A DNA stretch of 64,000 nt. Source: Notospermus geniculatus. Taxonomy: Eukaryota; Nemertea; Pilidiophora; Heteronemertea; Lineidae. The stretch's first letter is position 1. Each line of letters opens with the position of its first letter. The stretch lies in the NCBI GenBank assembly GCA_002633025.1, contig NMRB01000224.1:93218-157217 (forward strand). Direction: 5' to 3'. The translations under genes were made by a program, and so were the position numbers. This document shows, in pieces, positions 55,187 to 64,000 of this stretch. The notes beneath the pieces are model-generated. The model saw nothing but the letters and a program-made list of their open reading frames with translations. It was not told where the DNA came from and searched no databases.

Positions 55187-57075
55187 ATGGCAGAGCCATC
55201 GTACCCCATCACTCTCTCATCAGCAGCAGTCAGCACGGAGGTAGACCCAGAGGTGCTCATCCTTCGTATTGTGTACGACATCGCCACGAAGTATTCGTGG
55301 ATTCCTGTCATGGCTATTGGACTTTTCGGAAACATCATGTCCATATTGATAACAGTACAGAAGGATAACAGACGAATCTCCACCTGTAACTACATGACTG
55401 CCCTAGCCCTGGCTGATTCAGGGCTTCTTGTTGTTGGGGTTGTGTGGGGGGTATTCCACAATATATGGCCAACACTCCCACCGACCCTGTTGGACATGCA
55501 GTGAGTATCCGAGTGTTTCATGTAGTGCATGTAGGACCTAGGCCTACATACACGTGTACGGTAATGATAATTGTAGGGCCAACATCACATTATTTTTACT
55601 TACGAACAAAAAATAAATCTGTTGCGGCCGTTAGTGAAGCTGTCAATTTTAGTAGGTGATAAAATGACCCCTCGCTATGGTCGTATAGATCCTGAAATAC
55701 GGTTTTTCTGATTCCATTTCTGGTGAGTTCAAGTTAGTTGTCATGAAAAACACGTCATCACAGACTCTTCCTACATGTATGCAGCTAGCTGTTAAAGGGG
55801 CGAAATACTATTGTATTACCTTGTACATGTATTACTCCACAGGTGTTTTTTTATTCAGGCTTATTTGGTATCTGGCTTACGTGTTCGCCATATTGTCTGG
55901 TTTCTACCTGGCCGAGATGACGGTGGACAGGTTGATAGTGGTCAGATTCCCGATGGCTGCTCCAGGTCTCTGTACGTCACGCAGGGCCATTATAACTATT
56001 GCTGTGACATTTGTTTTGATAAGTGGCTTGAATCTCTATATCTTTTTTACTTTTACGTACGTTCAAGACAAATATACCGGTAAGGAATAATAGTAATGGG
56101 TCAACAAGATAACGTCGTCGACATTACGATTGNATTCGTACAATTCTTACATGATTCTTTGAATTTGTACTTCGTAGTTGAATTTGTGTCGTGAAATTCG
56201 TGAACGCTCCCACGAAAGTTTTTGACAAACAAAAACTCACCCGAACAGTACGAATGTTCAGGAATCAACTAAGAATCATTTAGGAACTGCAAGAAACGTT
56301 TGAGAATTATCTACGAAGCGGACAACTTTCAGATTCGGGGCGATTCGGGGCATTCGTAGCGATAGTGAAAGCCAGGCATTACCCTTTATCCGTTCAGGCC
56401 CTAAAAATACCTGGCGTTAAGGCCGGAACCCAAGATGGTGTTGTCCTTTAACTCCGTGGGCCATAGGTGTTACTGCATTCGTCAGTTGTCTTAGATTCCT
56501 TTGTCCTTTGATGGAAATCTCGTTGTCAGGGTGATATAATGACAAATTGAGTCTGATGTTTCGCTCATATCATTTCAGGACAGGGTATTCTGCGCATGAC
56601 CGTCAAAGATACACCTGAATTAGAAAATCTCGGGAATTCGGGGCAGTTAGCCATCGGGACAGTTCTGCCTTTTGTAATCATTGTTTTCTGCAACGTGTGG
56701 ATCGTAATCGCGCTGAACAACGCATCTAAGGAAAGGAACAAAATGGGTGTCAGCAACAAGGACAAAAAAACACGAGAGAAGGAGACAAACTACTTGACCA
56801 GAATGTTGATTCTTGTCAGTATCGCTTACGTCATGACGTCAATTCCTTTCAGAATGTATGCCGTCATCAGAGGGCTCCCTCAGGTTGACAAATTTTACGA
56901 TATGACAAAGGAATATTGGTCACTGCGATATTTCTGTCAGCACTTCATTATGCTTAACATCTGGAACATGAATTTCGGTATCAATTTCTACCTCTACTGC
57001 ATCGGGGGTGGTAAGAAATTTCGAAATGACGTAAAAGAGAAATTGAGGTCAATTTTTTGTTGCTTTTCGCAATGA
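55187..57075 (+). CDS. GPCR E: rhodopsin-class receptor, 343 aa
   Basis: Exons 55187-55500, 55859-56079, 56579-57075 with phases 2 and 1, stop TGA at 57073. N-terminus MAEPSYPITLSSAAVSTEVD, close to C. Exon 1 ends TLLDMQ, so again no Cys before TM3. TM3 SGFYLAEMTVDRLIVVRFP; TM5 LAIGTVLPFVIIVFCNVWIV; TM6 SIAYVMTSIPFRMY; TM7 NMNFGINFYLYCIGGGKKF. Third extracellular loop IRGLPQVDKFYDMTKEYWSL. The basic, Asn/Lys-rich third intracellular loop (SKERNKMGVSNKDKKTREKE) is identical in type to C. Intron 2 contains an n at 56133 but the flanking exons are intact. Confidence 0.85.
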
Positions 57076-57153
57076 CCTTTTCACCATATGAATGAGTAGT
57101 TGATGAGGACCTTCCGTGTTGTGTGCAATGACCGCGTTTGAAGGACTTCAAGA

Positions 57154-57378
57154 TATATACTCTAGATTCGTTCTTCTAAGGTTACTTTACTGAACACCCA
57201 TATGACCGCCTACCCTATTAAATATGCATGGCAAAATAAAGAGCTGTAACGCAAGACTCACTCATTGGTCAGTTATGTTGAATAGAATTAATAAATTCTT
57301 TGTATGGACTATATTGTGGGCTAGGCAAGCTACAGCATGAATATCTGAAGTGTCCTTAGAAGAACGAATCTAGAGTAT
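57154..57378. mobile_element. TIR element downstream of GPCR E
   Basis: Ends ATACTCTAGATTCGTTCTTC and GAAGAACGAATCTAGAGTAT are exact complements; interior about 170 bp and AT-rich. Confidence 0.8.
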
Positions 57379-57863
57379 TTCTGCTATCATGGAAGAGCTC
57401 GCTCAGAATTATGTTTCTCTAAGAAAGCCGTTTTTCTCATATAGTCGCCGGTGGCCTTCAGAGAGTTGAAAGCAATTTTTGCGACGGCAAAGTTCTGACG
57501 CACATATGAATGCACCTACATGTAGATACAGCAAGAGCAGAACAACAGAGTTGTCGGATGCTTATAGGACCTACAGTGATACATGTATAATGTTACAATG
57601 TACTTCATCACCGACCAAGTTTACCATAGTATTTTTTCTGTCATTAACTGATCATGTAACACCATATCTGGTGTTATCAGAAGTTTTCGAGTAAATGGGC
57701 CCAAATTATGGATAATTNATTCAGGGGTTCTTGTTGTTGAACTGGTGTGGGGGATATTTGTTCATACGTGGGAAACGCATCCACCGAATGAGTTCGACTG
57801 CCAGTAAGTATTGATGGTCACTTCATCTATTTAGAGGTTTCGGCACTTCTTGATATTTGAGAG

Positions 57864-58103
57864 TTTAAGAAAATCGCTTCGTAACGACAACACCAACGCT
57901 AACACTATTTCTGACATACATTTGCAACGTAAAAAATAACGTTAACGTTGGTGTAACGTTAACGTTAGTGTTAGTTGAGAGGTTAAGAAATCGTTCCGGT
58001 AACGGTAACACTAACGCTAACGTTATTTTTTACATTACAAATGTACGTCAGAATAGCGTTAGCGTTAGTGTTATCGTTAACGGAGCGGTTCCTTAACCTC
58101 TCG
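57864..58103. mobile_element. pair of nested hairpins, relatives of 38651-38776
   Basis: GAGAGTTTAAGAAAATCGCT... and GAGAGGTTAAGAAATCGTTC... ending GGAGCGGTTCCTTAACCTCT. Repeated AACGCTAACG/CGTTAGCGTT arms. Lies in intron 1 of GPCR F. Confidence 0.7.
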
Positions 58104-58734
58104 AGTGTTTCCGTTAGCGGGACAATCTCTTTAAAAACTCTATTATCGTTGATACCTACATGAACAAATCACTAATGAAGAGATAATGCACCAAAATGAT
58201 AGCCAACCAATGGGAATTGCGGATCAGGGTATGGGCGTGTCAACGCAATCTTTTAAAACCCTCCTCTGAAGACGATTGAGTAAACGTGAAGGTGGAAGAA
58301 AGGAACACGAATTACTTCAAGGCAAGAGGTCTTATGGAATAAAGAGCAGTCAATCAATGGAATGGTCGGGTGTAGAGGCTATGCACCTACGTCATAAACC
58401 TTGCATAATTAGCCCATTCATGCATAATTAGCCATGGTTCTGGAGGGAAACTTTACATCACAAATGTATTAGAAAAGGTGTGAATTGCTAATTTTCATGT
58501 CTGATAAACAAGTATTAAATGTAAAATTTTGGGAAAAGATCTGGTTTTATTCTCCAGCACATATACCAGAAAGTTGGAATGATTTTAGAAGTAGTTCAAC
58601 AAAATATTTTGATTTTGGTGTCGTTAACTTCTTTCTAATAAACCTTCCATCCAACATGGGGGCATAAACTAAGGGCTAACAGGAAGTGACATCACGTGCA
58701 TACTCTCTGCACTGAGCCTCCGTACTCACGAATA

Positions 58735-58985
58735 TCTGCTAAGTGGCGCCTCTCAACTGCATTTTCTCGCTGAAGTTGGGTCTCAACGGACAATTCACCA
58801 TTTGTCGGTTTCCTCATGTCTTGCGCCGAGACCAATGACACCAATGGCTGCCTGGCTGGGGATTTCGCTCTATTGGTGAGTGCTGTGCCGTCCCTTCAGA
58901 CCAATGACACAATTAAGCGACTGCCCATAGATTATTCCACGGCTTAGTTGCCTACATGTAAAAGAGCCAATATTTGCCAGAAAAT
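58735..58985. mobile_element. degenerate hairpin related to the inner MITE at 27.0 kb
   Basis: Shares TCTCGCTGAAGTTGGGTCTC, GGACAATTCACCATTTGTC and CCAATGACACAA with 26937-27221. It lies between exons 1 and 2 of GPCR F. Confidence 0.5.
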
Positions 58986-59664
58986 GCTTGTCTTTGATTT
59001 ACAGATTGATGTGGTACCTTGGATTTGCTTTCGCTATCTTGTCTGGCTTCTACTTGGCTGAGATGACGGTGGACAGGTTGATAGTGGTCAGATTCCCGAT
59101 GGCTGCTCCACGGCTCTGCACATCACGCCGGGCCTTTATAACCATCGCCGTGACGTTTACCGTTATAATGGGGTTAAACGTCTACATAATGTATACCTTT
59201 GAATACTTGGCCACCGAAGATTCAGGTAAACAATAGAAAAACGGATATTAAGCAATCACATGAGGGTTTTCAGCCTTCCGTATATGGCATCTGCTAGGCC
59301 AGAAACTTTCTTATGTCAAACTTTAAGGGGCAAAATGGGGGTAAGCGGTGAAGGTCAAAAGACACGGGAGAAGGAGACGAACCACCTGACCAGAATGTTA
59401 ATTCTTGTTAGTATTGCGTACGTCATGACGTCGGTTCCGTATAGATTGTACAACGTTCTCATTGGAATCAAGGAAATAGGAGGCTTGTATAACATGAAAG
59501 AAGAATATTGGAGTCTACGGTATTACTGTCAGCATTTTATTATTGTCAACATCTGGATGATGAACTTCGGTATCAACTTTTATCTGTATTGTGCTGGCGG
59601 TGGCAAGAAGTTCAGGAATGACGTGAAACAACGATTAAAACAAATGGTTTGTTTGAAAGAGTGA

Positions 59665-61060
59665 AGTAAGTTGAATCAAGTTGTTGAATCAGTAATATTC
59701 GTAATCTAAACATCGTCATATTACAAAGCTTCTTTTTGCTTTTTCAAACTAATAAAACGATTTCCAAGAAGTTCACAGCGAGACTGCACTTACAGCCGTC
59801 TAGGCTGCATCGGTGGGTCTATTGATAATACCATTAAGTGTCAGGAAGCCTATTATATGGACAATCCGCTGCCTACAACATCCCTATTACCTGCCCTAGT
59901 ACATGTACCTGCCTTAGTGCTATCTTGGCGTTATCTCTCTGAGTTAAGCTGTCATGCTAACGCCCAGATAGAGTTACGTCAAGATTGCGCTGAGGTTGTT
60001 TTAAACTCCAAGCTTATTGGTTAAAGATCGACGATTCACACAGTCATCCTCTCGAGGCCAAGGCAGGCGATTTGATCAAACATTTGATGGTGTGAAGCGA
60101 GCTTAATAATGATTACATCTACCACTTCTCCAATTTGTCGACGTTTCAGTTTTGGTGTTTCCCCGGTAACACCTACCCCCCCCCCCCAACAAAAAGTCTG
60201 AATCAACTGGCACTGAGTAGAGATAAAAGACGCGCGATATTTCGACCGGGGCTGAATTACGCCATAAAAACAAGCAAGGTCCGGTTTAAAGGTCGCTCCT
60301 CTTTCAAAAAAGACCACAAAAAACTATTCATCTACTTATCAATAATACTATNCCCAAACTTTAACTTTTTAACTTTAACTTTATACCAATTATCTCCTGA
60401 AATACATTAGATCATGGAAATGAAGTCGAATTTCGTACTTAGTATTTCGTCAGGGTTTGCGAAAACTCACTATTCAAAGACCGATTGGTGAACGAGGCCC
60501 ATTGCCAACCCTCACGCAAGTCATGAAACGTCACGGACAACACTAACACCCCCAGCTACATGTACTATTATCACGTGACAACACACAGCACGTTTTGGCC
60601 AATCGGAAGCTTCGCTGTGGTCGGGCGGCCAGACCCTCGAAATGAATTCGATTTTAACGTGGATCACTCTTGCATGCGCCAGGCCTTCGAGTCTAGGCTA
60701 CACTGTGCTAGTCATGCCACATGCCACAAAAACAAAAACGTTTTAATGGTATAGCCTACACCTGCAGAACATTGAATCAAAAGATTATACACCAATGCTC
60801 TCCGAATACTTACAGAGTTGGCAGATTTCACTGACAAACACTGCGAATGATTCTAAATACGACACCAGTGTGTGGAATTATACTGCGGTGGTATGCAACA
60901 ATGATTTTAGGTGCAAGATAACGACATACCGTACTAAATAAGGTGCATCAATTTTCATGTGGACTCCGTCAGGTGAAAAAACAACAAAAAAGCAACAACA
61001 AGCCCACCACAAAGTGGTAGTTTTTGACGACGATATCACAAATTTCTCATTTTCAATTTG
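59665..61060. other. spacer between the GPCR array and SLC6, no gene recognised
   Basis: Includes a C-homopolymer at 60177-60187, an n at 60352, short repeats of AACTTTAACTTT near 60357-60385, and an inverted GCGTTATCTCTCTGAG / CGCCCAGATAGAG motif near 59930-59975. Confidence 0.5.
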
Positions 61061-61170
61061 AATGAGGAAATCAATTTGATACAAATGACATAATTGTGAT
61101 TTGATACAAAGTTGTTAGCACAAATTGATTTGATGCAAATTATGATCCATCGTTGATTTGATACAAATCA
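61061..61170. repeat. ATTTGATACAAAT short repeats
   Basis: At least four variants of the near-palindrome ATTTGATACAAAT (also ATTTGATGCAAAT), just downstream of and abutting the SLC6 stop codon. Confidence 0.75.
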
Positions 61171-63860
61171 AGCATCCTCCCTGTTGAGGCCGAGATCTTC
61201 ACCATTCATTTTCGTCAGTGGGGTACCATTTTGTTCCAGTTGATTAATGTTACGTAGAATCCTTCTTTTCCTGGCCCCGCTCAGTGTGGCTATGTACAGT
61301 TCCCTGAATTTGGGAAGAGCTGGACCCCACTCTGGTGCAGGCTCGATGGCGTTCCGAACCCTCTGAAATCATATTGTAAATAAGGAGAAATTCTTGTAAG
61401 TAATTAACCTCGCCATTCTAGTGGTACGTAGGTAAGTATGCTACATCCAGCATTTCTAATTTTTCTCCAAGTCTGTAACCTGACAAGTATTGAGTTGCTG
61501 ATAACCCCATCTTGAAATATGAAAGTCTAGGGTCACTTCGCCACTCAGCTCGTGATTCATTCCGTTACATCGCAACTTTTGAGTAAACTACAGTCTGCTC
61601 CTGAGACTGGATGAGTGAATACGACTGCGTGTTCAGGAGTACACTACCTTAATGAGATTCCCTTTGCCAGTAGTAGCCAAGACTACGATCATGAAGACAG
61701 GAATGGGGATGATAGACGACAGGGCGAATACCCAGCCTACTCCTACAGCCCACTGAGGGTAGACGTAACTACCGTAGGTCACCGGTGCATGCCTGATCAC
61801 ACTGAACAGGAACACAAACTGAAAAATATGAAAGAAGATTCATACAGTTAGATCGAGGTACCCTCCCGGGGGTACCCTGTCGCCAACGTTAAAGGGGACT
61901 TGAAACGTTAAAGCAGATTGAAACATATGAAGTCGAATTAAAGCAGTTTGAACACTTAAGTCTAAGTGTGACACTTATCTTTTGTGTTAAACAAAAGATG
62001 AGTGTCACACTTAGACTTAAGTAGTTTTATGAATATGGACCCAGGAGCCATATGCATAAAACATCTTAAGTGTAAAATTTCCCTTATCTTTTGTTTGGAA
62101 TAATAGTTTAAGGGAAATTTTACACTTAAGATGTTTTATACATATGGCCCCAGGTCTCTATTTCCTGCTTCCGCTTTTTGAACAATTCAAAAGAGGGACT
62201 TACAATCGTCGCCGTCGGAGTGATGACTCCGAAGATTACTTTCCAAATGAAGTGCGGCTGGTAGCCAATCATAGTCTCGATGTCCTTCATAAACTGATTG
62301 ATACCTGGTGACAGGACGGAGGCAGGAAAAACATTTGAAGAAATTTGAAGCTTGCAATCAGTTATGATCAATCGAAAAATATGAATTTGGACGTGTTCTA
62401 CAGGTTGATCACGCTAGCCTAAATAGGATGAATAAGTTTTGCTCAAGAATCTGAGATGTTTACATGTACCCCTCATAGACTGACTCAATACTGAAGGAGT
62501 CATAATGACATGGAGCAAACGGGTAGTACATGTAATATGGGATCAACGGCCACCGCCACCACAAAGGGAAAAATGTCTAAACCTGTAAGGTCTGTGGCGC
62601 CACCTACCGTAGATCCAAGATATCACGACCAGTTCTATGAAAAAGATGATCATAATGGAGAAGCTGGCGCTGTACCAATCCATAAGATTCAGAACATAAA
62701 CACCACCCTATAAACCGATGAAAAGATAGAAGAAAGTATCGGCCAAGGATGGTAGCACGAAACCAACGTGCAGGAGGAAATATACGCAAATAGAGAAATC
62801 TCAGCCAATATACCAAAGGTGAGGAGATTAGAGTAGTGTGACAGACCATAGACTGTCAAATGAAAGCACAGATTGAAGGGATCTCCCCTCACACCCACTA
62901 TAAGTGTCACCAAGCTACAGTGTATATGAATATATAGGCGAGAGGTTAGGAAAATGACCTGTGCAATTTCACCTACCTGCATAACACATGGAATGCCGAA
63001 GAGAAAGAGCACAATGCAAACGAAAGCAGCAATAAGCATCTTCTTTGGCCGACTAAGGTGCCCGGGAAAGTAGTCTATTATGGTACTGATGACTGTCTCG
63101 ATGCCACCAAACTGAAATCATACATGGTATAAACTAACCATGGGTGAACGTTTGTCATCGCGGTCATCAATGGCACGGCCGTAGGCTGTATAATGATACT
63201 ATGAAGAAAGTGGCGCAAAACACTGCGCCCTGTGGGACTCCACAACCAAATTAGATACACGGCCATCCACTGCTGTTCGTGGATGAAATGTGGTCATCAA
63301 AGGAGTCCTCTACTGCCGCACATTCTCGCTCTCGGCTACTCACTTGACTATCCAAGCCCACTGTGAACATCATCAAAAAGAAAAGGACCGACCAGATTGG
63401 TCCGCCTGGGAGTCTGGCCAGCGCAGCTGGGTAGACAACAAATATCAAACCAGGCCCTGAAAGAGATGGTCAACAACCATTTTTTACATTGTTGGAGAAT
63501 TGGAGAATTTGATGACTTTGCGTCAATGAATTCTGAAACAAGTTTTGCAGACCTACGTCACAGGAGAACATCGTGGTTTTGTACCTGTGGCCTATTACTG
63601 TTAAAGAATCTGGATTACATGCAGTCCTACCAGGTCAGGACTCTCCTGCCGAGGAAGTTGGGCTTGGCTATTCATCCTGTACGTCCAACCAACTCCCCAA
63701 GAGCCAAGCTGATGGCACATCATTGCCACACTTACCATCTCGGACGACGTCCTCGACTTTCGACCCAATTTCCTGGGCCATGAAACCTATGACGGAAAAA
63801 ACGACAAACCCAGACAGGACACTGAACGCACTGCCTAAGGTCGAGACGATCACAGCATCC
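61168..63860 (-). CDS. SLC6-family Na+/Cl- dependent neurotransmitter/amino-acid symporter (C-terminal half)
   Basis: Minus-strand exons, 5' to 3': 63736-63860, 63344-63456, 62977-63111, 62608-62707, 62204-62304, 61648-61818, 61168-61362. All have GT/AG borders and agree in phase; stop TGA at 61168-61170. Translated order: TM5 (SGFVVFSVIGFMAQEIG), TM6 (GPGLIFVVYPAALARLPGGP), TM6-7 (MMFTVGLDSQ then FGGIETVI), TM8 (CIVLFLFGIPCVMQ, GGVYVLNLMDWYSAS), TM10 (FIWKVIFGVITPT), TM11-12 (HAPVTYGSYVYPQWAVGVGW), and the cytoplasmic tail with APEWGPALP. These are the LeuT-fold hallmarks of SLC6; GPG and GLDSQ lie by the substrate and ion sites. The protein imports a transmitter, amino acid or osmolyte at the plasma membrane; the substrate cannot be told. 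The 5' half lies beyond position 64000. Confidence 0.9.
61953..62036. mobile_element. hairpin MITE, uninterrupted form
   Basis: CTTAAGTCTAAGTGTGACAC TTATCTTTTGT and its near-perfect complement, then GTAGTTTTATGAATATGGAC. Intact relative of the outer element at 26937-27221. In an SLC6 intron. Confidence 0.85.
62047..62148. mobile_element. hairpin MITE
   Basis: Arms GCCATATGCATAAAACATCT TAAGTGTAAAATTTCCCTTA and their complement ending CATATGGC. It lies directly beside the previous hairpin in the same intron. Confidence 0.85.
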
Positions 63861-64000
63861 CTGGAAACAAGAGGAAGGTTTCAGTGTTATTTCAGGACAC
63901 CGTCGAGGGACATCTGTAGACATCAGTCAGATTACAACATGGAACCGATACAATTTTTATATGTGCCTAATCAAACTCTTGGCCGAAATGCAGGTTGTAC
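63861..64000 (-). other. SLC6 intron, runs off the window
   Basis: Follows the acceptor TTGTTTCCAG of the exon at 63736-63860. No further exon recognised before the end. Confidence 0.5.

Larger units (their letters stand above)
57719..59664 (+). pseudogene. GPCR F: damaged receptor gene, exon 1 truncated by a join and TM5 missing
   Basis: The end of exon 1 (57719-57803, GVLVVELVWGIFVHTWETHP, donor GTAAGT) appears directly after an n at 57718; TM1 and most of TM2 are missing. Exon 2 is intact at 59005-59225 (TM3-TM4, EMTVDRLIVVRFP). The exon 3 homologue resumes only at about 59330 (KMGVSGEGQKTREKE) and runs to the stop at 59662 with TM6 (SIAYVMTSVPYRLY) and TM7 (MNFGINFYLYCAGGGKKFRN). About 50 residues covering loop 2 and TM5 are absent, and the only nearby acceptor (TTTTCAG at 59267-59273) breaks frame. 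Exon 1 has a Cys before TM3 (FDCQ), unlike B, C and E. It is the most diverged member. Confidence 0.75.

Noticed and set aside
62604-63039. Minus-strand frames of 81 and 116 codons within the SLC6 locus
   Set aside because: They cross introns in the wrong frame; the SLC6 exons in the correct frame explain the coding signal.

Overview
The window looks like genomic DNA from a marine invertebrate, probably a deuterostome such as an echinoderm, hemichordate or amphioxus; the sequence alone does not fix the taxon. The reasons are intron-split animal genes (an INF2-type formin, a CLOCK/NPAS2-like PAS protein, rhodopsin-class GPCRs, an SLC6 transporter), a very high density of short palindromic transposons, the recurrent words TAGGCCTA and TACATGTA, and near-identical duplicated blocks that behave like uncollapsed haplotypes. 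Single n positions (8691, 11646, 16518, 29401, 33248, 56133, 57718, 60352) look like contig joins, and there are true gaps at 150-183 and 41774-42346.

Layout. 1-2298 and 8536-10922 are two copies of one block carrying the last coding exon of the formin gene. Between them, on the minus strand, lie PAS-domain exons (2344-4049), a possible first coding exon (6842-6939) and two tRNA-derived SINEs. 9574-18054 (minus) is an INF2-like formin: armadillo-type inhibitory domain, coiled coil, polyproline FH1, partial FH2, and two consecutive DAD/WH2-like tail motifs. Its middle exons occur twice in tandem (about 13.2-15.2 kb and 15.2-17.6 kb), joined in frame inside a hybrid exon.

19040-29400 and 34513-45077 are two copies of a 10.4-10.6 kb block that ends in exon 1 of a GPCR gene. 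They differ by clean transposon insertions, several with readable target-site duplications. Between them sit a minus-strand LINE (esterase ORF1, endonuclease/RT ORF2) and the 3' end of a Ty3/Gypsy element.

44.7-59.7 kb is a tandem array of related three-exon GPCR genes on the plus strand: three intact (B 345 aa, C 342 aa, E 343 aa), one decayed (D), one damaged (F), plus the isolated exon 1 (A) at 29 kb. Introns and spacers are packed with fold-back elements, including a 1.06 kb palindrome built from smaller palindromes. 61168-63860 (minus) holds the C-terminal half of an SLC6 sodium/neurotransmitter symporter; its 5' exons lie beyond the window.

Functionally the genes look unrelated neighbours (actin regulation, transcription, peptide-type signalling, transmitter uptake). 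No operon-like logic, rRNA, CRISPR or intact tRNA gene was seen.
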